64,000 nt of DNA from JAWKWH01 sp963669415 (GCA_963669415.2 CAXXPS010000002.1:2170001-2234000), one strand, 5' to 3'. Shown: positions 9,820 through 18,441, counted from the stretch's first letter. The notes: generated from the letters alone by a model not told the origin. Program-made: numbers and translations.

Positions 9820-11154
9820 TTATTGTCGATAGAGATCTGCGCGGGTCGGCGGCAAGCCGCTTGGACCTTTCCGCTTGTGTGAGGCGAGGGTTTGATAAAG
9901 CAGTGCGCTGTTGCGCTCGAACGCGATCGAACAACCGCCCAGATACAATAGCCACATTCGGGTTTTGACCTCGCCAACTTCGGCCACCGCTGCATCATAA
10001 TTGGCCATAAGGCGGTCATGCCAATGCCGGCACGTGCGCTGATAGTGTTCGCGCCAGTCTTCCACATCATGGACTTCAAACTGGTTCTGCTCGAGCATGG
10101 TCACCGTGTTGCCGATATGGTCGAGTTCGCCGCCTGGAAATATGTATTTCGTCAACAGGGCGAACTCTTCATTCTTGCGGCGGAACGTCTTGTCATCCTT
10201 TTTCGCTGGCCTGGTGATTGCATGGTGCAAGAACAGCCCGTCAGGTTTTAGAACGCGTTTTACGGTCGAATAGTAAGTCGGATAATTATCGATACCGATA
10301 TGTTCCTGAATCCCGATTGCAGCGACCTTGTCAAACTGGCCTTGCACCGTCGCATAGTCGGCAAGTTCAAACTTCACCCGGTCCGACAGTCCCAAACTTT
10401 CAGCTTTGGCCCTGGCATGTTCAACCTGCTGGGTAGAAAGGGTGACGCCAAGTGTCGTGACGCCGTAATTCCGGGCGGCATAACATGACAGGGCTCCCCA
10501 ACCGCAGCCTATATCGAGCATATGTTCGCCTGGTTGCAGCCGAAGCTTGCGACAGATCATCTCCAGCTTGTCCTGCTGCATTTGGGCGATGTCGTTTTCC
10601 CAATCGGTGCAGAAGGCACAGGTGTAGACCATCTCCTCATCCAGCCACAGCGCGTAGAATTCGTTGGAGACATCGTAGTGATACTGAATGTTTTTCTCGT
10701 TTTCCTCGCGGCTGCCGTCACTGGGTTTTTCACCGGGCTGTTCTTCCAGCGGCCAGGGTCCACCTCGATCAACGAACAAAAACTTGCGGGCCGAGTTGAA
10801 AAGCAGCATCTTGCTAAGCGTTTTTCGAATTTGCCTCGTGCGAACCTTGGGCCGGCGCGCCACCAGATCGAAAAGATCGCCATTGATCAGGTCCACTCGC
10901 TTGGCGACCCATAGATTAAGCAAGATCTCCATTTTGGGTTTGCGCAGCAGCGAGGCTATGACACCCTCGTCAGCGAAGCGGATCGCGAAAGCGTCCGGCG
11001 CCAGATCTTCGGGCACGGTCGAACCGTCCCAAAGGTGGAACCCGATATCCAGGTCGAGTATCTCACGCGCATGGGTAAGCAGTTTTTTGAAGGTTTTTAG
11101 CCGTCCTGCGGCACCCACTCGCTCATTCCTCCCAATCAGCTCCATCCGGAACAT
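9820..11154 (-). CDS. Cyclopropane-fatty-acyl-phospholipid synthase family methyltransferase
   Basis: SAM-dependent enzyme of the CFA synthase family, 444 residues. Members transfer a methylene group to the double bond of unsaturated acyl chains in membrane phospholipids. The N-terminal domain (1-140) is followed by NIQYHYDVSNEFYALWLDEEMVYTCAFC near residues 155-182 and the SAM-binding motif LDIGCGWG at 213-220. IQEHIG and the FPGGELD segment also match the family. An internal ATG 9 bases in would give a slightly shorter protein, and neither start has a clear ribosome site. It is transcribed alone. Related methyltransferases that modify other lipids cannot be excluded. Confidence 0.9.
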   Translation of the reverse strand: MFRMELIGRNERVGAAGRLKTFKKLLTHAREILDLDIGFHLWDGSTVPEDLAPDAFAIRFADEGVIASLLRKPKMEILLNLWVAKRVDLINGDLFDLVARRPKVRTRQIRKTLSKMLLFNSARKFLFVDRGGPWPLEEQPGEKPSDGSREENEKNIQYHYDVSNEFYALWLDEEMVYTCAFCTDWENDIAQMQQDKLEMICRKLRLQPGEHMLDIGCGWGALSCYAARNYGVTTLGVTLSTQQVEHARAKAESLGLSDRVKFELADYATVQGQFDKVAAIGIQEHIGIDNYPTYYSTVKRVLKPDGLFLHHAITRPAKKDDKTFRRKNEEFALLTKYIFPGGELDHIGNTVTMLEQNQFEVHDVEDWREHYQRTCRHWHDRLMANYDAAVAEVGEVKTRMWLLYLGGCSIAFERNSALLYQTLASHKRKGPSGLPPTRADLYRQ

Positions 11155-11238
11155 CGAAATTCAGTTCATAATGGACGCGGTCAGACCCCCTTGCCAACGC
11201 TCACATTTGGGACCACATTGCACATGTGTTCAACAAAC

Positions 11239-11254
11239 GAAAGGAGGTGATCCG
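11239..11254 (+). promoter_or_regulatory. Full-length anti-16S Shine-Dalgarno sequence
   Basis: The bases GAAAGGAGGTGATCC (11239-11253) are the exact reverse complement of the 3' end of alphaproteobacterial 16S rRNA, GGATCACCTCCTTTC. That is 15 consecutive complementary bases, against the usual 4-7. It stands just before the ATG at 11255. GGAGG to ATG spacing is 7 bases, so it can serve as a ribosome site. Confidence 0.8.
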
Positions 11255-11326
11255 ATGTCGAGTGATCTTAACTGTCTTTGCGCAGGCTCTGCGGATTGCC
11301 TTGGCGGGGAGCAGCCTCTTCGTTGA
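11255..11326 (+). CDS. 23-residue cysteine-containing small ORF, function unknown
   Basis: A 24-codon ORF beginning MSSDLNCLCAGSADC and ending in GGEQPLR. It carries three cysteines (residues 7, 9 and 15). It is supported by the exceptional Shine-Dalgarno immediately upstream and by a strong terminator 67 bases downstream, which together define a transcript of roughly 200 bases. I do not recognise the peptide. It may be a small regulatory or metal-binding peptide, or the ORF may matter only as a way to load ribosomes on a regulatory RNA. No signal peptide or membrane segment is seen. Confidence 0.5.
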   Translation: MSSDLNCLCAGSADCLGGEQPLR

Positions 11327-11392
11327 AGCATGATCGCGTGGCGGGCGGAGCAATCGCCCAAGGCCCGCAAAGCAGATGAGATTTACGAATTG

Positions 11393-11425
11393 GGGCCGGC
11401 GGAACAAGTTTCCGCCGGCCCTTTT
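11393..11425 (+). terminator. Rho-independent terminator of the small ORF transcript
   Basis: A 12-bp perfect stem GGGCCGGCGGAA / TTCCGCCGGCCC with the 5-base loop CAAGT is followed by TTTTC. This is one of the strongest terminators in the window. Confidence 0.85.
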
Positions 11426-11430
11426 CATGC

Positions 11431-11458
11431 AAAAAAGAGGGGAGCCCGAAAGCTCCCC
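11431..11458 (-). terminator. Rho-independent terminator of the TadG-like gene
   Basis: Read on the minus strand, GGGGAGC and GCTCCCC form a 7-bp stem with a 6-base loop, followed by TCTTTTTT. It lies about 30 bases after the stop of the TadG-like gene. Confidence 0.75.
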
Positions 11459-11486
11459 AAGTTCCTTCCGAGGTGTCGGAGAGGAG

Positions 11487-12803
11487 TTATTCCACCAGAG
11501 TAAGGCGTTCGATGTTTGCCGCTATTTTCAGGAAGGCCGCTTCGAGTTCGGCGCCATTTGCCGCTTCGAAATAGTGCTGAACAGAACCGTGATCGCGTGA
11601 AGCACATTTCTGCATCACGCCGCGCGCCTGGGCATTGTTGAGATCAAATCCGATAGTAAAGACTTCAATTCCTTCGCGCTTCATTTCCGCACACAGATGT
11701 TCCGCCTTGTTTCGCGAACGGTTCGGCTGTCTGCCGCGGGTTTTTTCGTTCTTCGGTACATCGGCAAATGCGGTGTTGAACTGGCCGTCTGTCATCAGGA
11801 TCGCATATTTGGCGACCTTGCCATCCTTGAATTTGGCGGGTTTTGATTCGGCGGGAAGAAAATTGGCCCAGCGCTCAGACAGCATGTACCATGACCATTG
11901 GACGCCGATGTGACCTGCGGTGTAGCCGTTGGCGGTGAACGAATCGATATTGGTTTCCAGTGTGTCGATATCGGCGGTCAGCGGTTGCATGACTGCGTTC
12001 GGACAATAGCTGAGCCGATAATCGCGATTGACTTTTGCGTAGTCAGGACCTGCGTCCGAATACTGATAGCGGCCTTTGCGTTCGGTCGCGCAATTGTCGG
12101 GCGCGCCGGATGCCGGCAAGGGATCGTTGACGCTCGGCGGCTCTCCAGTCGTGTATCCTGTTTCATTGTGGACGACTGAATTGGCAAGCGCACCCACATT
12201 AACACTATCCGCATAAGGCACAATTGCCAGCCGGATGCGGGGATTGCTCTTCTTCTGTCCACCGAGAAACGTGTTGACCGCAGTTTTTGCGGCGGATTTC
12301 AGTTGCTTGATCTTACGACCTTTCATGGAGCCGGTCACGTCGAGCATCATCGCAACCTCAATCGCCTTGTCGGAATAAAGCGACTTGGTAAGCGTCGAGA
12401 CGCGACGCTGTTTGGCGCCGAGCATCGGGAAAGCTATGTTGATATTGGAACTCGCGGTGACCGCAACGGTTTTTGCAACCTGATCGATTTCGATCTTGTC
12501 GATCTTTACCGAACTTGCGTCCAGGAAAGCGGTGCCGACATTGGCGTCCAGAAAAGCGCGAATATGGTCTTCCGCATCCTTGATCTCGATAACGCCGGTG
12601 GTGATGTCGCGGGCGGTAGATGTCACAGCGCCGTCAACGGCGTTGACAAGGTTGGAATGCGCCAATGACATCTGGGCATAATTGATTGCCAGTCCGACAC
12701 TCAACAGCGCTGTTGTCGAGATGACGGCAAACGCCAACACAAACTGACCGCCCTGGTCAGCTGCAAAGGATTTGAAAGTTTCGGCGTTGAACAGTTTCCG
12801 CAT
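11487..12803 (-). CDS. TadG-like protein with TadE-like N-terminus and von Willebrand A domain
   Basis: Membrane-anchored, mostly extracytoplasmic protein of 438 residues. The first 20 residues are cytoplasmic, with GGQFVLAFAVISTTALLSVGLAI (about 18-40) as a single membrane helix, typical of TadE/TadG pseudopilin-like N-termini. A von Willebrand A domain starts near 147, with the metal-site motif DVTGS at 155-159 and a second motif LMTDGQFNT near 340. Six cysteines occur in the C-terminal half. The start has GGAG 8 bases upstream. TadG proteins belong to Flp/Tad pilus systems, but no other tad gene is nearby, so the role could be separate surface adhesion. Two CtrA-type sites lie upstream. 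Confidence 0.85.
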   Translation of the reverse strand: MRKLFNAETFKSFAADQGGQFVLAFAVISTTALLSVGLAINYAQMSLAHSNLVNAVDGAVTSTARDITTGVIEIKDAEDHIRAFLDANVGTAFLDASSVKIDKIEIDQVAKTVAVTASSNINIAFPMLGAKQRRVSTLTKSLYSDKAIEVAMMLDVTGSMKGRKIKQLKSAAKTAVNTFLGGQKKSNPRIRLAIVPYADSVNVGALANSVVHNETGYTTGEPPSVNDPLPASGAPDNCATERKGRYQYSDAGPDYAKVNRDYRLSYCPNAVMQPLTADIDTLETNIDSFTANGYTAGHIGVQWSWYMLSERWANFLPAESKPAKFKDGKVAKYAILMTDGQFNTAFADVPKNEKTRGRQPNRSRNKAEHLCAEMKREGIEVFTIGFDLNNAQARGVMQKCASRDHGSVQHYFEAANGAELEAAFLKIAANIERLTLVE

Positions 12804-12946
12804 TTTTGTGTCTCCAGTCGGGACAGCTGCCGCGCCGCCCGGAAAGAGCGATGCATGCGGAATGCCTGTTTACCTGAACGGTTTACGAGCGTGCGGGGAT
12901 GGCAGCGGTAGAATTGGGTTTAGCGCCAGTCCGATGGCGATGATGG

Positions 12947-12961
12947 TTAATCGTTCGTTAA
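12947..12961. promoter_or_regulatory. CtrA-type binding site, proximal
   Basis: TTAA, seven bases, TTAA: the full CtrA consensus TTAA-N7-TTAA. On the minus strand the right half extends to TTAACCAT, the form common in alphaproteobacterial CtrA sites. It lies 144 bases upstream of the TadG-like start. Confidence 0.6.
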
Positions 12962-12986
12962 GCCTGTTTTTAAAAGGGAATGCTCT

Positions 12987-13001
12987 TTAACGAACTGTTA
13001 A
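12987..13001. promoter_or_regulatory. CtrA-type binding site, distal
   Basis: A second perfect TTAA-N7-TTAA, 40 bases (about four helical turns) from the first. The plus-strand reading is TTAACGAACTGTTAACC. Two full sites at this spacing suggest cooperative binding on one face of the DNA. Confidence 0.6.
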
Positions 13002-13220
13002 CCCTGATTATCCGATTCAACGGTCAATTACAGTCAACCTGCCGTCGTGTCCGTTCTGTTTTGGGACATGTTTTCACCGGGTTGGCTTGGGAGAGTGGGA
13101 AAGATCCCGTGGCTGGCGATGCAGTGAATGCGTGCTTTCCAAGCCAGAACAACCAGGTATGTCCGAGACTTACATATGCCGGACCGTCATCAATTGCTGG
13201 TTCAATTGTTGGCTGATTTT

Positions 13221-13418
13221 TCAAAAATCCGTGGCGATGCCCTTCACTTCCCAATCACCGTAGCGGACCGGTTCCTTGCCGCCGCGCCCGCCTTTTTCCG
13301 GCGGCAGGTCTGACGAACGTCGCTCGATCTCCGCACGGCGTGCTTCGGCTTCCGCCAGAGCCCGCCTTGCAGCAGGCGGTAGTTCCTTTTTGGGCTTGTT
13401 TGAGGTGGAGCTTGTCAT
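13221..13418 (-). CDS. SDHAF4-like succinate dehydrogenase assembly factor (DUF1674)
   Basis: Small cytoplasmic protein of 65 residues. The C-terminal pattern PPEKGGRGGKEPVRYGDWEVKGIATDF is the DUF1674/SDHAF4 signature. In the family it binds the flavinylated SdhA subunit and helps assemble succinate dehydrogenase. The start at 13418 gives the normal family length. The frame extends upstream to 13655 but that part runs across the rsmB start on the other strand and has no family resemblance. The N-terminal half is lysine- and alanine-rich and probably helical. It is divergent from rsmB. Confidence 0.88.
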   Translation of the reverse strand: MTSSTSNKPKKELPPAARRALAEAEARRAEIERRSSDLPPEKGGRGGKEPVRYGDWEVKGIATDF

Positions 13419-13541
13419 ATCAAACCACTGTTGTTCAGGCCTCTTGCAGTAATGTGCACGTCCGAAGTCAGCAGGCAACGGAAAACGACCACCGTTCAAA
13501 TGGCGCTTGACAGATGGCGGTTCAACATCAACAGCCAGTTC

Positions 13542-14912
13542 ATGGCGGGAAAAAATGTGAAATCCGTGTCGATTGACGATGAGAAGGACAGCCGTCCGGG
13601 ACTTGCTGCGCGCAGGACAGCGGCGCGTCTGCTTGCCGCCATCATTGACAAGCACACTTCAGCCGACGGGCTGACCGACGATGTACATGGCCATCCGCAC
13701 TATCTGGCGCTTGACCGCAAGGACCGCGCGCTGGTGCGTGCAATCCTGATGACGGCGCTCAGGTTCAGGGTGACAATCTCGCGCCTGGTTGCTCTCAGGC
13801 TGGAACGCCCCCTGCCTTCCAATGCCCACACGCTCAGCCACATTCTCCATGTGGCCCTGGCGCAGATTCTCTTTCTTGACGTTCCCGATCATGCCGCTGT
13901 TGATTTAGCGGTCGCCCACGCCTGCGTTGATCCGAGAACAAAGCGCTTCTCCGGCCTCGTGAACGGTGTGTTAAGGACGATTTCGCGGCGAAAACAGTCA
14001 CTTCTGCCAAAGGCACTCGATACCACGATTGATGCGCCCGACTGGCTTGCCGACCGATTGAATCAAATTTACGGAGCAGACAAGGCGGCGGCGATCTTTG
14101 AAATGCACAGAAGACCGGCCCCGATTGACCTGTCGGTAAAGGTGGCCCCGGAGGTTTGGGCGGATAAGCTCAATGGAATTGTAACGCCCAACGGCTCGGT
14201 TCGGCTGGAGAAACTTGCCGGTCCAATCACCGACATGCCGGGATATGCGGAGGGGGAATGGTGGGTTCAGGACGCCGCTGCGGCCTTGCCGGCAAGGCTC
14301 TTTGGCGAAGTCGAAGGGTTGCGAATTGCCGACCTTTGTGCCGCGCCGGGAGGCAAGACGTCGCAATTGGCAAGTGCTGGCGCCAAGGTTACGGCCGTTG
14401 AACTATCAAAAAATCGTGTCAATCGGCTGAGAGAGAATCTTGGCCGCCTTCGTCTGGAAGCGGAGATCGTATGTGCCGATATCACGAAATTCACTCCCGA
14501 CAGGCTTTTTGATGCGGTGCTGCTCGATGCGCCTTGCTCGTCAACGGGGACGATACGCCGGCATCCGGATATTGCCTGGACAAAGACAACCGCTGACATC
14601 TCGAAACTTGCCGAAGTACAGTTCAGGCTGCTTCAACACGCTTTCGACATGGTGAAGCCGGGCGGTACGCTGGTGTTTTCCAACTGTTCGCTTGATCCTG
14701 TGGAGGGCGAAGAAATGGTTGAAAAATTTGTCGCCGAGGTTGGGCAAGCGGAGTTGTGGCCCATTGGCGCAGAGGAATTTCGCAGCGGGAACGACTGGAT
14801 TACGCCGGATGGCGCGTTGCGCACAACTCCGGCCGACATGAAACTGGGGCGGCCTGAGATTTCCGGCATGGACGGATTTTTCGCCGCGCGTTTGCGCCGT
14901 CTGGAGAAATAG
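13542..14912 (+). CDS. rsmB: RsmB, 16S rRNA (cytosine-5) methyltransferase
   Basis: SAM-dependent enzyme that methylates cytosine 967 of 16S rRNA (E. coli numbering); about 456 residues. The N-terminal part, GLAARRTAARLLAAI onward, is the NusB-like RNA-binding domain. The catalytic domain shows the SAM motif LCAAPGGKT, DAPCSSTGTIRRHPD with one of the two catalytic cysteines, and FSNCSLDPVEGEE with the second. The start is uncertain. I use 13542 (MAGKN) because the residues before it are not family-like, but the frame is open from 13431 and a GTG start soon after 13542 is possible. It is followed by a heparinase-like gene and purH, an order common in Rhizobiales. Confidence 0.9.
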   Translation: MAGKNVKSVSIDDEKDSRPGLAARRTAARLLAAIIDKHTSADGLTDDVHGHPHYLALDRKDRALVRAILMTALRFRVTISRLVALRLERPLPSNAHTLSHILHVALAQILFLDVPDHAAVDLAVAHACVDPRTKRFSGLVNGVLRTISRRKQSLLPKALDTTIDAPDWLADRLNQIYGADKAAAIFEMHRRPAPIDLSVKVAPEVWADKLNGIVTPNGSVRLEKLAGPITDMPGYAEGEWWVQDAAAALPARLFGEVEGLRIADLCAAPGGKTSQLASAGAKVTAVELSKNRVNRLRENLGRLRLEAEIVCADITKFTPDRLFDAVLLDAPCSSTGTIRRHPDIAWTKTTADISKLAEVQFRLLQHAFDMVKPGGTLVFSNCSLDPVEGEEMVEKFVAEVGQAELWPIGAEEFRSGNDWITPDGALRTTPADMKLGRPEISGMDGFFAARLRRLEK

Positions 14913-14991
14913 CTCGCGACAGCAAAGCAATTGGCGCGAATCACCTTATGTTCTAATGTCAAGTTGGCGGTTGCCGGGAAGGTAGGACTAG

Positions 14992-16761
14992 TTGTCAGGC
15001 GTGGCGGCAGACACATCGCGGGTTTGGGGTTTGATGGCGCGTGAATATTGGCGGCGCGTCAAAAGGCGCCTGCGCGCCGGTCCTGTGTATCGTTGGAGAT
15101 ATGCGGGCCGGACACCCGAACGCGTCCTCATTGCTCCACCGGACCTTCGGCTTGCCGACAGGGAAATCGCCTTGGAGATATATGCGGGGCGCTACCCGTT
15201 TGCCGGTCACTTCGTCGATACCGGAGGCGCATCTCCGTTCATGATCGATGTTCATCATCGTGGCTGGCAGAAATCGCTGCATGGTTTTCGCTGGCTCAGG
15301 CACTTGCGCGAAGCAGACACAGAACTGGCCTCGGCTAATGCGCGGGCGCTAACGGCCGACTGGATCGAGACTCACGGCCGCAAGATTGACGGCGTTGCGT
15401 GGGAGCCCGATGTTACTGCGCGCCGCATCATCGCGTGGCTGCAACATTCAACGACCGTGTTGCAGGGCGCTGAATTTCCATTCTATCGCGCCTACCTCAA
15501 GTCCATCGCGGTGCAAATCCGCTATCTCAGGTCGATGGCGCCGGAAATGAAGGCCGGAGAGGATCGCTTGCGGGCCCGCATAGCGCTTGCGTTTTCCGCA
15601 CTGTCGCTGCCGGTTTCCAATGCGACGCTTCGAGCCGCGTCGCGTCAGCTTACCTCCGAGCTCAATCGCCAGATCCTGGCTGACGGCGGTCATGTTTCAC
15701 GCAATCCCTACACCTTGCTGGAGCTTCTTGCCGATCTGCTTCCCCTGCGCCAGACCTATACCAGCCAGGGATCGGAAACGCCGGCGGCATTGATCGGCGC
15801 CGTGGAGCGGATGCTGCCAGCACTGCGTTTCTTCCGGCATCAAGACGGCAATCTGGCACATTTCAACGGGATGGGCGCGACGATCCCGGACCGGGTTGCC
15901 GCGATTCTCCGCCACGACGATACCGCCGGCGCGCCGCTGCTCAATGCCTCTCACTCCGGGTATCAGCGCATGGTGATGGGTGGCACAACGGTGATTGCGG
16001 ATACGGGTGCGCCACCACCTGTCGATGTTTCGGCCGATGCTCATGCCAGTTGCCTGTCGTTTGAATTGTCTTCAGGCCGGCAGCAGTTCATCGTAAATTC
16101 CGGCGTCGACGAATTTGGGCCGGAAGATTACAGGGCACTTGCCAGGGTTACAGCCGCACATTCAACGGTGACGCTGAACGACGCCTCTTCTTGCCGCTTC
16201 AACAATTCGGTGAAGACCGGTGAGCTGCTCGGTACGCCGCTTGTTGCCGGGCCAAAGAAAGTGGTCTGCGACCGTCACGACAGCGATGGTATGCAATCCT
16301 TCCGCGCCACGCATGATGGCTATCAGTCGCGGTATGGGGTGATTCACGAACGGGAACTCGTGCTTTCACATGACGGCAGCATGATCGAAGGACGTGACCG
16401 GATTGCCCGGCCAGGTGGCGCTGCGGTTCGTGCCGATCGCGACAACGCGGTGATACGGTTTCATCTACACCCTGACATTCAGCTATTTCGGGACGAAGCA
16501 GACCGCTATGTGCTAACCTGTCCAGGGGCCGACACCTGGATCTTCACCAGCTCGCAGGATGATGTTTCAGCTGAGGAATCTTTGTTTTTTGCCGGGATTG
16601 CTGGCCCACAGAAGTCGAACCAGCTGGTTTTGCCGTTTAGCGCGTCGGAAACGCCTGAAGTGACCTGGCGGCTAACCAGGACAGCGATCGGAAAAGGCGT
16701 GGCTCAGCGGAGCGAAAATTCCGAGGATGAATCTGCTGAGGATCAAGGGGCAGAGGAGTAG
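14992..16761 (+). CDS. Heparinase II/III family protein
   Basis: A 589-residue protein with the layout of heparinase II/III-like proteins: an alpha-helical N-terminal half (to about 330) and a beta-rich C-terminal half from about 340, which contains HSGYQRMVMGGTTVIADTG, SFELSSGRQQFIVNSG and the histidine-bearing AAHSTVTLNDASS. The family includes polysaccharide lyases, but members in this genome position are uncharacterised and no signal peptide is visible, so the substrate is unknown. Start TTG at 14992 is preceded by GGAAGG and AGGA. GTG at 15001 and ATG at 15034 are alternatives. It lies between rsmB and purH on the same strand. The last 20 residues are very acidic. Confidence 0.85.
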   Translation: MSGVAADTSRVWGLMAREYWRRVKRRLRAGPVYRWRYAGRTPERVLIAPPDLRLADREIALEIYAGRYPFAGHFVDTGGASPFMIDVHHRGWQKSLHGFRWLRHLREADTELASANARALTADWIETHGRKIDGVAWEPDVTARRIIAWLQHSTTVLQGAEFPFYRAYLKSIAVQIRYLRSMAPEMKAGEDRLRARIALAFSALSLPVSNATLRAASRQLTSELNRQILADGGHVSRNPYTLLELLADLLPLRQTYTSQGSETPAALIGAVERMLPALRFFRHQDGNLAHFNGMGATIPDRVAAILRHDDTAGAPLLNASHSGYQRMVMGGTTVIADTGAPPPVDVSADAHASCLSFELSSGRQQFIVNSGVDEFGPEDYRALARVTAAHSTVTLNDASSCRFNNSVKTGELLGTPLVAGPKKVVCDRHDSDGMQSFRATHDGYQSRYGVIHERELVLSHDGSMIEGRDRIARPGGAAVRADRDNAVIRFHLHPDIQLFRDEADRYVLTCPGADTWIFTSSQDDVSAEESLFFAGIAGPQKSNQLVLPFSASETPEVTWRLTRTAIGKGVAQRSENSEDESAEDQGAEE

Positions 16762-16824
16762 CGGCGAGCAGTAGGCCGTGATAGACGGCAGGCAGATTCC
16801 CGCTTGCACGAGGTTTTCCGCCAT

Positions 16825-18441
16825 ATGGCCGTTGTATCAAAGAAGATTCCGGCGCCTGATCTGGTGCCGGTGCGCCGCGCCCTTGTTTCTGTGTCAGACA
16901 AAACCGGCCTTGAGCACCTGGCTTCGCAATTGGTCAGGAACGGCACGGAACTGATTTCCACCGGTGGTACGTCAAAGTCCATTTCAGTTGCTGGATTTCC
17001 GGTAACCGACGTTAGCGAAATAACCGGATTTCCTGAAATCATGGATGGCCGGGTCAAGACCCTTCATCCCTCCGTTCATGGCGGGCTGCTCGCCATTCGA
17101 GACGATCAAGAACACGCCGCAGCGATGGAAGCGCATGGAATTGCCCCAATCGATCTTGTGGTGATCAATCTTTATCCCTTTGAACAGGTGTTGAGCAGTG
17201 GCGCGGATGCGTCAACGGCAATTGAGAACATCGATATCGGCGGGCCGGCGATGGTACGCGCGGCAGCCAAAAACCATGCTTATGTGGCGGTTGTCACCGA
17301 CCCTGCAGATTATGCCGAATTGCTTGAAATGCTGGATACAAACGACGGCTCCTTGACGCTGGCGTACCGGCAACTGCTCGCTGCAAAGGCGTTTGCCCGT
17401 ACGGCGACCTATGACGCGGCGGTATCAAACTGGTTTGCCGGCTATCTTGATATCGAAGCACCGGACCGGCGCGCATTTGGCGGGCAGTTGCAGTCCGTCA
17501 TGCGCTACGGTGAAAATCCGCATCAAAGTGCCGGGTTTTATCTGACGGGAGAAAAACGGGCCGGTGTGGCGACCGCGACCCAGCTGCAGGGCAAGCAGTT
17601 GTCCTACAACAATATCAACGATACGGATGCAGCATTTGAACTGGTGGCCGAATTCGATCCGGCGGCAAGTGCAGCGGTTGCCATCATCAAACATGCCAAT
17701 CCGTGCGGCGTGGCAACTGGTGCTTCTCTTTTGGAGGCCTATGGGAGGGCGCTGGCCTGTGATCCGGTCTCCGCCTTTGGCGGCATTATTGCAATGAACC
17801 GGGAACTGGATGCAGAGACTGCAACCGAAATCGGCAAGATTTTTACCGAAGTGATTATTGCGCCGTCGGCGAGTACAGAAGCCAGGGCGATCATTGCGAA
17901 GAAGAAAAATCTGCGCCTGCTGGTGACGGGAGGGCTGCCGGATGCGTCCGCCGGGGGAATATTTGTAAAGTCCGTTTCCGGCGGCATGCTGGTGCAATCA
18001 CGGGACAATGGGCAGATCAGCCGCGAAGAATTGAAAGTTGTCACCAAGCGTCAGCCGGGCGAGACCGAGTTGGATGACATGATATTCGCCTTCCGGGTCG
18101 CAAAGCATGTGAAGTCAAACGCTATCGTCTATGTGAAAAACGGCGCAACCGTCGGCATCGGCGCAGGCCAGATGAGCCGTGTCGATTCAGCCAGGATCGC
18201 GGCCCGCAAGGCCCAGGATGCGGCTGAAGCCGCCGCAGAAAAACAGCCGGCGACGATTGGTTCTGTTGTGGCGTCCGATGCGTTCTTTCCCTTTGCCGAC
18301 GGACTGCTCTCGGCGATCGAGGCCGGCGCGACGGCGGTTGTCCAGCCGGGCGGATCGATGCGTGATGACGAAGTGATTGCCGCAGCCGATGAACACGATA
18401 TCGCCATGGCGTTTACCGGCATGCGTCATTTCCGGCACTGA
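16825..18441 (+). CDS. purH: PurH, AICAR transformylase / IMP cyclohydrolase
   Basis: Bifunctional enzyme for the last two steps of IMP synthesis, 538 residues. The N-terminal MGS-like cyclohydrolase domain shows VRRALVSVSDKTGLEHLA and ELISTGGT, then GRVKTLHPSVHGGLLA. The transformylase domain contains QLSYNNINDTDAAFELV and IKHANPCG with the catalytic Lys-His pair. ATG at 16825 is preceded by GAGG and gives the usual N-terminus. A TTG at 16804 would add seven residues. It follows the heparinase-like gene by 63 bases and may share its transcript. The other pur genes in the window (purE, purK) are 43 kb away. Confidence 0.96.
   Translation: MAVVSKKIPAPDLVPVRRALVSVSDKTGLEHLASQLVRNGTELISTGGTSKSISVAGFPVTDVSEITGFPEIMDGRVKTLHPSVHGGLLAIRDDQEHAAAMEAHGIAPIDLVVINLYPFEQVLSSGADASTAIENIDIGGPAMVRAAAKNHAYVAVVTDPADYAELLEMLDTNDGSLTLAYRQLLAAKAFARTATYDAAVSNWFAGYLDIEAPDRRAFGGQLQSVMRYGENPHQSAGFYLTGEKRAGVATATQLQGKQLSYNNINDTDAAFELVAEFDPAASAAVAIIKHANPCGVATGASLLEAYGRALACDPVSAFGGIIAMNRELDAETATEIGKIFTEVIIAPSASTEARAIIAKKKNLRLLVTGGLPDASAGGIFVKSVSGGMLVQSRDNGQISREELKVVTKRQPGETELDDMIFAFRVAKHVKSNAIVYVKNGATVGIGAGQMSRVDSARIAARKAQDAAEAAAEKQPATIGSVVASDAFFPFADGLLSAIEAGATAVVQPGGSMRDDEVIAAADEHDIAMAFTGMRHFRH

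Larger units (their letters stand above)
11155..11486. other. Intergenic region with a short gene and two terminators
   Basis: The 332 bases between the cfa-like gene and the TadG-like gene hold no long gene. They contain a 23-codon ORF with an extreme ribosome site (11255-11326), a terminator for it (11393-11425) and a terminator for the TadG-like gene on the other strand (11431-11458). A weak promoter-like pair, TTGCCA at 11191-11196 and CACATT at 11214-11219, lies upstream of the short ORF. A small hairpin GGGCG/CGCCC lies between ORF and terminator (about 11343-11359). Confidence 0.6.
12804..13220. other. 417-base intergenic region upstream of the TadG-like gene
   Basis: This holds the promoter region of the TadG-like gene (minus strand), including the two CtrA-type sites listed separately. 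I find no convincing gene in it. A 76-codon minus-strand frame at 13024-13254 overlaps the SDHAF4-like gene and shows no family pattern. The part from 13010 to 13200 shows nothing I can assign. Confidence 0.5.

Noticed and set aside
8763..10079. Minus-strand open frame of 438 codons
   Set aside because: It is opposite the second permease of the BMP importer and overlaps the cfa-like gene in another frame. Its composition (many His, Arg, Gln) is typical of antisense frames.
11330..11510. Open frame starting ATGATCGCG after the 23-codon gene
   Set aside because: It runs through a strong terminator and through the terminator of the opposite gene, and has no ribosome site.
13024..13254. 76-codon minus-strand frame upstream of the TadG-like gene
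   Set aside because: It overlaps the end of the SDHAF4-like gene, lacks a ribosome site and shows no protein-like pattern.
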